From NCBI RefSeq assembly GCF_000372725.1, contig NW_005202237.1:247662-311661 (forward strand): a stretch of 64,000 nucleotides of DNA. The letters are read 5' to 3'. This stretch comes from Emiliania huxleyi CCMP1516 (lineage: Eukaryota; Haptophyta; Isochrysidales; Noelaerhabdaceae). A model generated the notes under the pieces. That model did no database searches. It had not been told where the DNA came from and worked only from the letters and a program-made list of their open reading frames with translations. Below are positions 41,417 to 52,500 of this stretch, piece by piece. Each line of letters opens with the position of its first letter. Position 1 is the first letter of the stretch. The translations under genes were made by a program, and so were the position numbers.

Positions 41417-42673
41417 GACACTGACGCCGTGCTGGTGACGATGGTGCCAAACGACCGGGTGCTGAAGCAGGTCGTCTGCGATGAGTCGACCGGTGTGCTG
41501 AGCGCCGCTCAGGCCAACAGCCTCGTGCACGTCTCGTGTTCAACGGTGCACCCGGACACCTCCCGGGAGCTTGCGGCGCTGCACGAAGCAAACGGGCTGA
41601 GGTTTGTCGGCGCGCCCATCTTTGCACGAGCCGATGGCGTCGCACGGCGGCTCGCGTCCTTCTGTGTCGGCGGCAAGGACGGCGCGGTGCAGAGCGCGCT
41701 CCCGGTGCTTGAGGCCAACTGCGGCGCGGGCGGCGTCTTCCGCTTCGGGGAGGACGCGGGCGCGGGGAATGTCGTCAAGCTGGCCGGCAACTTCATGATC
41801 GCTTCGGCGATCGAGTCATGTGCTGAGGCGCTCTCCCTGGCGGAAAAGTCGGGCCTGGAGAGGGAGGCGAGGGGTAGGCGAGAGAAGGGCGAGGGGTGGG
41901 CCAGGTGTGGGCGAGGTGCGGGCGTGTGGGCGAGTAGTCGATGGCAGGTTGGGCCGAGAGAGCGGGAGAGAGCGGGAGAGAGCGGGAGAGAGCGGGAGAG
42001 AGCGGGAGAGAGCGGTAGAGAGAGAGGGAGAGGGAGCGGGAGCGGGAGCGGGAGCGGGAGCGGGAGCGGGAGCGGGAGCGGGAGCGAGGGCGAGGGAGCG
42101 AGTGTAGCAGGCGCTGCCGGCGTCGCTCAGCCACTCCTCCGCGCACCGAGCTTCGCAGGCCGTCATGTCGATGCTACACTCCACTATCTTCGACTGCCTC
42201 ATCTACCGCGGCTACGGCGACCGCGTCGCGCAGCGCTGCCACCACCCCGGCACGCCCTGCCCGGCCCCAGCTCGAGCCGCGGACGGTGTCTCCTCACCCC
42301 TCTCGCTGCGAGCAGGCGAGCCTCTGGTCGGGCCGGGCTTCCAGCTCGATCTCGGACTCAAGGACGTCACACTCGCCCTCGACGTGGCGGCAAAGGTGCA
42401 CCACCGCCACCACAGACGGCCTAGGCCGCGGCTTGCGAGGACGCCCGCCCGCCCCACGCACGACCGCAGGTGCAGGCGCCGATGCCCGTCGCTTCCCTGC
42501 TGCGCGACCGCTTCCTCGGCGCGACCGCGCGGGGCCGCGGCCACATGGACTGGTCGGCCATCGGGCTCAGTGTGTCTGAGGACGCGGGCGTTGACGTGTC
42601 GGAGAGCCTCGCCCTGCCGCCAAAGAAGCGCAAGCTCGCGGCCGGCGGCGCGGAGACGAGGGAGGTAGCCTAA
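41417..42673 (+). CDS. Beta-hydroxyacid dehydrogenase (3-hydroxyisobutyrate dehydrogenase-like), 5'-incomplete
   Basis: The frame is clear from DTDAVLVTMVPNDRVLKQVV onward: VHVSCSTVHPDTSRELAALH (substrate-binding motif), ANGLRFVGAPIFARADGVAR, and NVVKLAGNFMIASAIESCAE with the family's catalytic Lys region. Then SMLHSTIFDCLIYRGYGDRV, PGFQLDLGLKDVTLALDVAA, and MPVASLLRDRFLGATARGRG with a basic tail, KKRKL. The stop is at 42671-42673. The Rossmann GxGxxG half is missing: upstream lies the retroelement ORF1 region. Introns: 41867-42158 (GC-AG, full of GAGAGCGGGA/GGGAGC repeats), one GC-AG near 42232-42312, and a GT-AG joining DVAAK to VQAPMPVASLL. Active enzymes oxidise 3-hydroxyisobutyrate or related acids with NAD(P). 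Confidence 0.75.
41955..42092. repeat. GAGAGCGGGA and GGGAGC repeats
   Basis: Purine-only tandem repeats, first a 10-bp period then 6-bp, fill much of the intron 41867-42158. Confidence 0.9.
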
Positions 42674-42958
42674 AACCCCATCTTGCACGTCTTAGGAGGT
42701 GGGACGTGGGGCCCCAGATAGTTCCAGGCGTATACGCGGGAGTCTGCCTCCAACTGTTCCACCGGGGAGGATTTTCTCTGGCCCTGGTGTGAGAAGGTAA
42801 CAGGCAGGGTACTTTCCGCTGAAACTCGCGCGTCCCAACCAGCCGGAGAGATCAGCGGGGCGCATCCTCATCTACAATCATACAGGACCCGGCCTCCGAG
42901 CGCCCACCAAGCACACAGCTAGCCGCCGCACCGGAGAAGTTCAGATTACGCTCTCTAG

Positions 42959-43753
42959 ATGGGATCTATCTCCTCCAAAATGCGCTCGAGCGCGGACACC
43001 GTCCGCGGCGAGGCAGAGGGCGCCATCAAGCGGAGCAAGCTGGCAGACTTGAGAGTGCGCAAGGCGGAGCGTGACGGCGCCATTGCGATGCGCATGGCGG
43101 TGCTCCGCGACCAGCTCCACTTCTCGCTCGCCTTTTACGTCTCCCTAGTCGTCGCGACGGGTCTCCGGTGCATCCATCGCCGCCGGCTGGAGGGGTTGCC
43201 GCTGAGCTCGCTGCCCCTGTTTGCGGGCCCATTTATCTTTGCGTACAACGTCGATGCGGCATATGGGAACAAGGTTGAACGGCTCAACATGGAGGCGCAG
43301 ACCATCCTGCGCACAGAGGCGCATTGGTTCAACCAGCCGATGATTTTGCCTACCTTCCTTGAGCCCGAGTACCGCAAGATGCGAGAGGAGAATAATCGGC
43401 GCCTACACTCAGCGGGGATGCCGCCCGAGAGCGACTGGGCCACGTTCCGATCAGCGATCAGCGACGATGAGGTGTGGCAGTTCGCAGCGCCTCTGAGCAA
43501 GCTGATGCACGAAAGCCTCGCCGATGACGTAAACGTGGACCCCGAGCGAGGCCTGCTAGGGTTGATGCGCAATCGAATCGTCTCGATCGTGAGGGCAGCT
43601 GATGGGCATGCGACCTTTACAGCACGCACCGCGCTCGACCCGCCCGACGTGACGTTGCGCACCCACGCAAGCGTCTATGCACCTACGCAATGGGCCGACT
43701 CGCTACCTCCCCCGCCTGATCTCGTCCCAGACCATCCGCGCCGCAAGGTGTAG
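42959..43753 (+). CDS. PLGRKT: PLGRKT-like membrane protein with C-terminal extension
   Basis: An intact single-exon ORF of 264 residues. The start MGSISSKMRSSADTV (possible N-myristoylation glycine) and the arrangement AIAMRMAVLRDQLHFSLAFY, a helix through VVATGLRCIHRRR, then LFAGPFIFAYNVDAAYGNKV, ERLNMEAQTILRTE and EPEYRKMREENNRRL match the PLGRKT (C9orf46) family. Family members are about 150 residues with two membrane helices and are found at the plasma membrane or mitochondria. Here about 110 residues are added at the C-terminus. The last 33 codons (from 43654) lie in a repeat present elsewhere in the window. Function in a protist is unknown; plasminogen binding, known in mammals, cannot be assumed. 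Confidence 0.8.
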   Translation: MGSISSKMRSSADTVRGEAEGAIKRSKLADLRVRKAERDGAIAMRMAVLRDQLHFSLAFYVSLVVATGLRCIHRRRLEGLPLSSLPLFAGPFIFAYNVDAAYGNKVERLNMEAQTILRTEAHWFNQPMILPTFLEPEYRKMREENNRRLHSAGMPPESDWATFRSAISDDEVWQFAAPLSKLMHESLADDVNVDPERGLLGLMRNRIVSIVRAADGHATFTARTALDPPDVTLRTHASVYAPTQWADSLPPPPDLVPDHPRRKV

Positions 43754-43848
43754 TGAGACCCAAGGCGAGGGTCTGCCCGCAGGCGCGTTGTATATCTCGA
43801 GGCGGTGCCGGCGCCGAACCTGTCCGCTGTCGGACCAAAGACAGCGTT
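43654..43848. repeat. 195-bp repeat; identical inverted copy at 48166-48360
   Basis: It covers the last 33 codons and 3' flank of the PLGRKT-like gene. The reverse complement occurs without mismatch at 48166-48360, inside a clathrin heavy chain intron. The adjacent segment 43850-43925 has an imperfect direct copy at about 47905-47985 (core GGATAGGGTCGATTCCGCAT). Confidence 0.9.
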
Positions 43849-44241
43849 AGTCCTTGAGCACTTGAGCACTGGATAGGGTCGATTCCGCATGGTACGGGAC
43901 CCCTCCGATCGTCTCCTGCCGATGTGCCAGTGAACACTCGTGTCGTGCAGTGCGTCTCTCAAACGCCGCCGTGCTGCCGTAGCCACGAGTCGGAGCAGTT
44001 GTCGGCGCGACTCCCACAGAGCATACCGTAGAGGGCCCTCAAACTGAGCACCGGGTGCGCCTGCACCGCTCGAGCGCACACGCGTGGCGTGAACGCGCGC
44101 GGATGTGAGTGTGTGCAGACTATACTCGAGCGCGTCGGAGAGTGTTTCAGTTTAATCATAGAGAATGATATCGTCACGCACTCGCTAGCGTCCGCCCATG
44201 CGTTAGCTCTTTTTCTTTTTTTAGCACATATACATGTGTGT

Positions 44242-45576
44242 ATGTCTCCTTCACGCGCAGCGGTCCTGGTAGCAAGCGCGTCGCTCGTCGTCATCGTTCT
44301 GAGCCTCCGCCGCCGCACGCCCAGCAGCGCCAAGCACCGCCGCAGGTCGACGGCTGCCGCGCCACCGAAAGTGTCTCGCGGTCCGAATGGGCTTGAGAGG
44401 ATGGCTGGCGGTAACCCAGCAGGCGAGCCGTGTCCGTCCATTGCCCGGTTCGGCAAGTGCAACAAGCGTGCTTGCTCCTACTCGCACCAGCTTGCCCATG
44501 CCCTCTCGGCCAGAGGCGGCGGCGGTGGCGATGCGACGGGCAGCGGCGGCGGCGGCGGCGGCGGCAGCGGCAGCGGAAAGCCGCGGCGCGGCGGCCAATC
44601 GGCTCTGCGCAGTCGCTTCTACGCAAAGAGCGCGGACGGGCTCCTCCCGTGCAGCCTCCGCTTTGTGGACCGCTTCCTGCGCTGGGAGTGCGGCCGCCAC
44701 CTCCTCGGGCTCGGCCTCTTCCCCGACGCGAAGGAGATCTCCGAGTCGGTCGCGTGCCTGCAGGCGGTGCTCGAGCACTGCGCACAGCACGCCTTCTCGC
44801 CCGCGAGCGGCGACACGCTCGTCGTCTGCGTCGGCGACGGCCGCACGCCGCGCACGGCGGCCCTGGTGGCGATGCGTTCGCGGTGGGACTGCGTGTCCAT
44901 CGACCCGGCGCTAGCTGGCCTCGAGCCGCCGGCCGCCGGAGAAGAGGGGGAGGGCGGCAGCGGCGATGGCGGCAGCAGTGGCGGCGGCGAGTGCGACAGC
45001 CGCTGCGGAGAGTGCAGCGACGGGGACCCCGCCGCCGAGCCTCTGGCGCGGCTCGAGAAGGTTGCGCAAGCGCGGCGGGGCGGCGGCGGAGGCGGCGCGC
45101 CCAAGCCGCTTCCGGTGCCCAAGGAGCTGAGGCACGCCAACCTGCTCTCCCAGGAGGCGAGCGACGCAGCGCGCGCGCAGCGGGCGCGGCTGCGGACGGA
45201 GCTCCGCTCGATCGCGCGGCTGCGGCTGCTGTCGTGCCGAGCCGAGGAGGCTGCTGTCTGGGTGGCTGCGCGCGTCACCTCGGTGGTTGTGATGCTTCCG
45301 CACGCGCACGTCACGCCCGACGAGGCGCTCGGCTGCCTGCGCTTCGGCGGCGAGCGAGAGCGGGGGTCGGCCGTCCCGGCCATTGCGGTGGTGCAGCTCC
45401 CTTGCTGCGGCTACGTCTGGCACGGCACCGCTCTGGGGCAGCCGCCCGACGTCGAGAGGCTGGACGGGCGGATCTGCGCCGCAGCGCGGACGGTGCGGGT
45501 GTGGAGGGACGTGTCGGCGCACTTCAACTTTGGCGCCTCCGCGCGCGGGCTGGGCGCGAGGACCGCGGGAGGGTAG
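44242..45576 (+). CDS. CCCH zinc-finger protein with N-terminal membrane anchor and Rossmann-like domain
   Basis: First in-frame ATG at 44242; stop at 45574-45576; 444 residues, single exon. An N-terminal hydrophobic helix (AAVLVASASLVVIVLSL) suggests a signal anchor. One CCCH finger, CPSIARFGKCNKRACSYSH (C-x8-C-x4-C-x3-H), is followed by a Gly-rich linker. Next comes LPCSLRFVDRFLRWECGRHL and a nucleotide-binding-like strand-loop DTLVVCVGDGRTPRTAALVA followed by WDCVSIDPAL, as in SAM-dependent methyltransferase folds. The C-terminal half has two Gly/Ser/Glu insertions, then VVVMLPHAHVTPDEALGCLR. The CCCH finger suggests RNA binding. Methyltransferase activity is inference. Confidence 0.65.
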   Translation: MSPSRAAVLVASASLVVIVLSLRRRTPSSAKHRRRSTAAAPPKVSRGPNGLERMAGGNPAGEPCPSIARFGKCNKRACSYSHQLAHALSARGGGGGDATGSGGGGGGGSGSGKPRRGGQSALRSRFYAKSADGLLPCSLRFVDRFLRWECGRHLLGLGLFPDAKEISESVACLQAVLEHCAQHAFSPASGDTLVVCVGDGRTPRTAALVAMRSRWDCVSIDPALAGLEPPAAGEEGEGGSGDGGSSGGGECDSRCGECSDGDPAAEPLARLEKVAQARRGGGGGGAPKPLPVPKELRHANLLSQEASDAARAQRARLRTELRSIARLRLLSCRAEEAAVWVAARVTSVVVMLPHAHVTPDEALGCLRFGGERERGSAVPAIAVVQLPCCGYVWHGTALGQPPDVERLDGRICAAARTVRVWRDVSAHFNFGASARGLGARTAGG

Positions 45577-46598
45577 CGTTGGCCGTTCTCTCCGTTGCGT
45601 CTTGCGTGATACACACACACAGTACTGGGCTGGGTTTTTAGGCATTGTGGGGTTGGCACTCCCATCGACCCTCATGACCTCCTGCGGTCTCTGAGATGGA
45701 CACCAGTGGGTGTGGGACCACAGCCAGGATACACTCGAAGGCTGGGTAAGCAGTAGAGGTCGATACTCGACGCGTACCACATGGTCTGTGTCGCTGTCGG
45801 CACGCTGTCGACAGGATGTCGAGCGACACCGGTGGCAGTGCCACCCAGGAGTGGTCGGTCGGTCTCCCGTCATGAGAGAGCCACCATGTGATCCGTATGA
45901 TGATTCCTGACAACCGCCTCAGTCAACGTTCGTCACAGTTCCCGCTCTGAGAGGAGCTGCGGGTCAGTTCGACAGCTGGAGCTGTGTCGCCGGCGTGCGG
46001 CGGCCTGCCTCCAGAGGTGCCTCTGAGGTGGACATTTTTTGGTCACCGTGAGAGAACGCGTTCGAATTTTCACTCCGGAATTTCAACTGAGCACGCGCAC
46101 CGGCCAGGGCTACAATAGTGCCAGTGAGGCGGAGGCGCGAGTCGGAAGGCCGCGACCGTGAGTTGGTCCCAACACTTTCCTACAATCGCTGTGAACCCAG
46201 CCACGTATATTCGGAAATGACCTATCTTAGATTGCGCGGCGCACCTCGAGCTCGGACGACGACGAGCGGCGCGTGTGGCGTGACACGTGACACGCGTCAT
46301 TTCAGGCCGGACGTCTGCCTCAGACGCTCAGCGAGGAGTGAGCAGTGACGAGTGCGTGTGCGTGTGCGTGTCGTCTGTCGCGGTGTCGAGGAACGAGGAA
46401 CACGTCGTACGACTACGAGGACCGGGCGGGCCTTTGATCCCGCAAACACCAATATAAAGGCATCATCAAAAAGAGACACTCCCTGAACTAGTGTGCGCGA
46501 GACTCGCGCGTTCCGACGACGACACTCGGAGCCGCGGGCCACAGCCTATGGGCCCGCAAAGTGGGTGCTGCTGCTGGGTCGGAGGGCTTCGGTGCACA
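45577..46598. other. Convergent intergenic region, no gene seen
   Basis: About 1 kb between the CCCH gene stop and the clathrin stop. Sequence is of mixed composition, with no supported ORF, tRNA or strong repeat. Confidence 0.5.
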
Positions 46599-49500
46599 TC
46601 AATACCCGTAGCCGCCGCCGCCGCCGTACCCTCCCATTTGCTGCGGCATCCCGCCGCCCATGCCGCCGCCCATGCCCGCGCCGTACACCACCATCGCGTT
46701 GGGGTCGCCCGCGCCGTAGTCCGAGTAGCCCGACGCGAGCGCCTCCTCCGCCTTCTTCTTCTCCTCCGCCGCCGCCTCCTCCTTCTTCCGCTCCTTCTCG
46801 ACCAGCGTGTCGAGCTTATTCGTGATCTCGCGCATAGTCTGCACCATGAAGGGCATCGCAAAGTCGTTCAGGTTGTTGCGCCAGGCGAGCTCCATCACGA
46901 CGTCGGGCCGCAGCTGCGCGTAGCACGTGTAGAGCGCCGCGGCAAAGCACGTGTTGAGCTTCTGCTCCACGAAGAAGTTGATGAGCTCCTCGGCGATGGC
47001 CGAGTCGCCCGACTCGGCCGTCGTCTCGATGGCCTCGTCCCACACCTTGTCCTTCTTGGACAGCTCCACCGACTTGGACCACTTCTTCGCGCGCTTGTAG
47101 AGCATGGCGCCGATGCGGCGGAACTGCAGCAGCGAGTGCTTCTCGCACATCTGCGCCATCTCGACCTGGTCGAAGTTGTCGAAGGTGACGACGCCCTTGG
47201 CGAGCGCCTCGTGGTCCTCGTCCTCGACGTACAGCGCGTAGAGCGCGTCGTTCACCTCCTTGATGTTTGCGGGCTGCGTCGTAAGCAGGTACGGCTTCAC
47301 GAGCGGCAGGTGGCCCGCGCGCTTCATCTGCGAGATGACGCGCACCTGCGAACGAGCGGCGGCCGGTTCACGAGGGCGCGCCGGGCGGGCGGGCGGTCTG
47401 GGCGGTCTGGGCGGTCGTTTTGGGAGGTTTGGGAGGGCTGAGGGTTCAAGCTGTTCAGTGCNNNNNNNNNNNNNNNNNNNNNNNNNNNNNNNNNNNNNNN
47501 NNNNNNNNNNNNNNNNNNNNNNNNNNNNNNNNNNNNNNNNNNNNNNNNNNNNNNNNNNNNNAAAAAAGAAAAAAAAAGAGAAAAAAAAAAAAAAAAAAAA
47601 AAAGTGGGACAAAGGGCTGCGATCAATCGAGCTCGGTACCGCTGTCTCCACCTCCACCTCGTAGGCGAAGGCGCAACTTCGCAGAGTTAGAGGCTTGGCC
47701 AGTCATCCTGCGCACGAGCGCGCGGGCCGCAATCGCGCCCACAGCGACCGCGCCACCGACGAGCGCGAGGCGCATAATGTGCTAAACTTGGTGGTCGTCC
47801 GTCCCCTCAGCCAATTCACGGCGCTCCCGCCTTTTCCGATGAGCTACGTTCAATCTCCGTAGTCGGCCACTCCTTCTGATCAGGGACGCTCCTACCTTTC
47901 AACCTTGAGCACCTTTACTGGATAGGGTCGATTCCGCATGGTACGCGGGGGACCCCTCGATCGGACGATCGTCTCTCGCCCTCTCTCACTGGGCGGTTCA
48001 TTTTCTTCTTCTTGTGTTCATTGGGTGGGTCATAAGACATAACACACACGGTACAGGATCGAGGGCCGCCGAAGCAGTCGTTTCAACCTGTTTTGCCCGT
48101 TTGTATGCGCACCTTCTGTTCACGTACTTGATGGAGAAGCGCATTGGACTTACTATTAGGATTTCAACGCTGTCTTTGGTCCGACAGCGGACAGGTTCGG
48201 CGCCGGCACCGCCTCGAGATATACAACGCGCCTGCGGGCAGACCCTCGCCTTGGGTCTCACTACACCTTGCGGCGCGGATGGTCTGGGACGAGATCAGGC
48301 GGGGGAGGTAGCGAGTCGGCCCATTGCGTAGGTGCATAGACGCTTGCGTGGGTGCGCAACTTCTCTTTCGGGGGGGTGGGGGGGGCGGAGGGCGGGGCGG
48401 AGCAGCATCGCACGTGGTCGACGCGCGAGGCCATCGCCTCGAGCAGCGAGTTGATCTCGAGCGGCGAGTAGTCGAGGTAGAAGGTGATGGCCTTGTAGAA
48501 GATCTCGGTGTTGGTCAGCTTTGCGATCGTGTCCTGCGGCGGGCGGCGGCGGCGGCGAGGCGGTCAGGGGGAAGCGCGCGCGGGCGGCGCGGGTGCGGGT
48601 CAGCGCGCGCCTTGAACTTGAGGTGCTCCCACGCCTCGGTCGGGTGGGCAATCATGGCGAGGGCCGCGTTGTCGAACTCGTCGTGGTGGAGGTGGAGGAA
48701 GACGAGCTCCTCCCACTGCGCATTCTCCTCGCACGCCTTGAGCATCTTGCGGATGTTGACGCGCGACCAGAAGAGCTTGACGTGCTCCATGAGCTTCTCC
48801 TCCTTGTACTTCGAGTAGAGCACGCCGAGCTCCGTGAAGATGCCCATGTGCGCGCGCTCGAGGCCGAGCCCCGCCTGTCCACAGCAAGCCGCGTGAAGTG
48901 GCTGACAGCTTTGCAGCACGCTCGAGGCCGCCCCGCCTCCATGACGGCGATGATCTCCTCGAAGTGGCCCTTGACCTCGTACACTCCCACGAGCTCGTCC
49001 ACCTGCGCGCGGCGGCGGGGCGAGGGGGGCGGTCTCGGGGCAGAGTGGCGGAGGGGCGGGCGCGGTTGGGCGGGGCCCCGCCTCGTCGGGGTTGACGATG
49101 ATGTGCAGCGCGCAGATCTGCGCCAGCCGGAACTCGCCCGCCTCGACGCACGACGCGTTGACCTCCTTCCACGTGCGCGTCGAGTTCGCCTTGCGCGCGG
49201 CGTCGACCGACGCCTGGAACTCGCCGAGCCGCACGAGGCAGGTCGCGAGGCGCGCAAAGTTGGAGATGGAGGTGAACATGAGCTTTGCGGGCACGTACAT
49301 CTCCTCGGCGTAGCAGCGCTCGGCAACGTCCTAAGGCGCGGGCGGCAGGAGGCGAGGGCGTGTCTCACGAGGCGCGTGTGGGAGGTGCCTGCGGGGCGGT
49401 GCCTCGCCTGGATGCGGCCGACGTTTGGCGCCGAGATGAACTCCTCGAGCTCCGGGTGCATCTCCGCCTTTGCGTACGCGTAGATGAGCGACGTGTCGAT

Positions 49501-52500
49501 GTGCGCCTCCTTGACCTTCTTGCGGCACATCTGCAGGTACTCGACCAGCTTGGCGGGCTCGTTGGCCTGCTCGGCCACCGAGATCACCGTCATGTACTCG
49601 CTCGTCTCGCCAGCCTTGATGAAGGCGTCGATGGCCGCGACGATCCCCTCGGGCGTCATCTGCGCCTTGCCGAGCATCGTCCACACCTCCGGGTCGTCAA
49701 CCTTGTCGGCGAACTCGGTGGCGCGCTCGATCGAGGCGATGTAGTCGATGAGCACCTTGGCCGCCTCGCGGTGCAGCTCCGCCTTCTTGAAGATGACGAG
49801 CGCCTCCTCGTACAGCTCCGAGCCGACGGCGATGTTTGCGATGTCGGGCATGTCGAAGTTGGTGAGGCGGTTGATGTAGTCCATCACGCGCGTCTTGTCC
49901 GCCTTGATGGCGGTGAGGATGAGCAGGTTCTGCAGGTTCCGGTTGTCGGAGAACTCCGAGTTTTGCAGCACGATCTTCTCGAGCAGCTCGATCAGCTCGT
50001 TGGGCAGGTCGGCCGTCATGAAGGCCTTGACGGTGGTCGACACCACGTCGGGGTTCTTGGTCTCCGGGAGGGCGACCTGCACCACGGCGTCGACGAGCTG
50101 CCGCCGGTGCTCGTTCTCCTCCGTGAGGACGGTGGCCCACAGCTCGAGGTCCTGCCGCTCGACGAGGTAGCGAGCCTGGGGGGGGGGGGGGGGGGGGGAG
50201 GTTCCGCGAGGGCTCAGGGGGATGGTCCGGGAGGGGGCGAGCGCGAAAGGCCCCTGCCGCCCGGCGAGGAGGCGCGCCTGCTGCTTGAAGAGGCCGTGCC
50301 GGTTGGTCACGTCGATCAGCTCCGCGTCGCACGAGCCGCGCTTGTAGCAGAGGAAGGCGAGGTGCGGGTCGCGCTTCTCGCAGTAGGCGCCGACAACCTT
50401 CGAGTCGTAGTAGTTGTTCTGCGCGAGGTACTCCTCGGGCCGGTTGTTCATGTCGATGTAGATCTTCATGAGCGCGTTGTGCACCGGCGCCTCCTGGACG
50501 CCCTCGTTGACGCGCGCCTCGAGCCACGGCTGCAGCAGCTTGAGCCGGTTCCGCTTCTCAACCTCCTCGACGAGCTGCTCCGCCGGCGCCATGGCGCGAA
50601 CCGACAGGATGAGCGCGCGCACGAAGTCCTCGGAGCAGTCGGCGTCGAGGAGGGCGCCGGCCACCTGCGGCGCCTTCATCGGGTTGACCTTTTGCACGTA
50701 GAGCTCGATGTACTTGGACATGTTGTTCGAGTAGAGGAAGTGGGTCAGGTCCTCGACCATGTCGTACCTGTGAGACGCGACGCGTCGGGGGCGCGTCAGG
50801 CGCGCTGTCGTGATGGAGGCGTCCGGCGCAAGCCCCGAGCTGCGTCGCACCGGTCGCAGACGTTGATGAGCGGCCGCTGGTCGGGCAGCCGCGCCTCCTT
50901 GAGGAAGTCACGCACGCGCTCGGGGTCGAAGTGCGTGTCCTCGCGCGTCACGCGCTCGACCTCCTGCAGGTTGCCAACCTTGGCCGCCGCCTCGATGTAC
51001 TTGAAGTGCACCTCCTTGTCCTCGGTCTGCGTGAGGATGGCGCCGAGGTAGTAGAATAGCCCCTCCCACGAGTTGTACGTGGCGAACCTGCGCCATGCAC
51101 ACGCCAAGGTCAGGGCAAGGTCAGGGCGTGGGGTGCCCCACCAAGGAGCGACAGATAAGTCGGAGTAGACGGGTCTGCGTCAGCGTCTGTCTGCGTCAGC
51201 ATCTAGGCTTGGGAACATCTCGATCAGCTTGTCGGGGCCCAGCTGCTCCGAGTACTCGCGCGCCACCTGGATCACCGTCTGCAGGTTCTGCCGCATGTTT
51301 GTCCGCAGCAGGTGGTTGAGGCACTCGATCGCATTCTCGACCGACAGCGTGCCGAAAAACTTGACCAGGAACTCGGGCGGGATGAGCTCGGTGCGCATCA
51401 TGGCGCGCTTCATGTCCTCGACGTTGTCGTAGTGCTCGAGCGCGCGCGCGGCGAGGCCCGCCTTCTCGCAGAGCATCGCGATGCGCGGCCGGTCGTAGTG
51501 GTGGAACATCTCGTTGGCCATGATGGCGTCGGCGACCTGCGGCGCAGAGGCGGGCGAGAGGCGAGGTGAGAGGCGAGGTGAGAGGCGGCGACGGACACCC
51601 GCCTCGGCGATGGCGGGGCGGCGGGCCTGTGGCGCCGCCATCAGGTTCATCTCGAGCAGCCGCGTCTGCAGCGGCCCCTCCTCGGGCTTGTCCCCCTTGA
51701 GCACGTCGAGCAGGAAGGACGTAGCCTGCTGCAGGCAGTTGTGCTGCATGAACACGTCCGCCACGACGCCGTAGTCGAGCGAGACGCCGTCGGCCGCCGC
51801 CAACTTTTGCGCGAAGTCGAGCGCGCCCTGCGGGTTGACGCGCACGATGTTCGTGAGCAGCAGCCCCCAGTCGGCCGTGTAGCCAACCTTCTGGCAGTAG
51901 ACCATGATCTTGTCGAACTGCTGCGTCTCGACGAAGGACTGGATCACCTTTTGGTTTGCGGTCGCGCGCAAGTAGACGGAGAGGGCGAGCTGCGCGTCGA
52001 CCATCTTGATCATGTCGCCAAGCTCCTACAGCCGAGGGGCCGCCGAGGTGGCGTCGAGGTGCGTCCGAGAGGCGCCTCTCTGACCGCGCCGCCGCAGCGC
52101 CTCGGTGCACTCGAGCTTCTCCTCGGAGATCCACTTTTGGAGGAGGGCCTGCTTGCCCTGCTGGATGACGGGGCGGGCGAGCTCGACCGACTCCATCGCG
52201 TTGAGCTTGCCCTTCTCGAGCAGCATGCCGAAGTAGGTCAGGATCGGCGAGGGCTGCCCCGGCGCCGCTGGCGCCGCCTGCGAGGGGGCGCAGGGCCGGG
52301 GGTTTGGGTTGAGCGGAGTGGCGGGAAAGGGTGGGGTGGGGGGTGGGGGGAGGTGTCGAGGCGGCGGTAAAGAAGAGGCGCATCGTCGGGACGGTACCCT
52401 CCGCGATCCCCAGCTAGCCGCCCCCGGGATATTAAGCCGTGGCTTTGATGTCCCACCCAGTCGGAGCGCGGCGGCGCACCGGCAAACCCCGAGCGCTCGT

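Noticed and set aside
46065..46080. GTTCGAAT stretch resembling a tRNA T-loop
   Set aside because: The flanks do not pair as a T-stem and no other tRNA arms are present.
47562..47603. A-run as poly(A) tail of a retrocopy
   Set aside because: The sequence upstream is unknown (gap), and the minus-strand ORF beside it is in the wrong orientation for this tail.
47623..47775. A 50-codon minus-strand ORF containing LRLRGG, like the ubiquitin C-terminus
   Set aside because: It is short, lies inside a clathrin intron beside an A-run, and has no ubiquitin fold upstream. The motif is likely chance in Arg/Gly-rich sequence.
49285..51051. 588-codon plus-strand ORF opposite clathrin
   Set aside because: It is an antisense shadow (Leu/Arg/Val/His-rich) of well-conserved clathrin exons.
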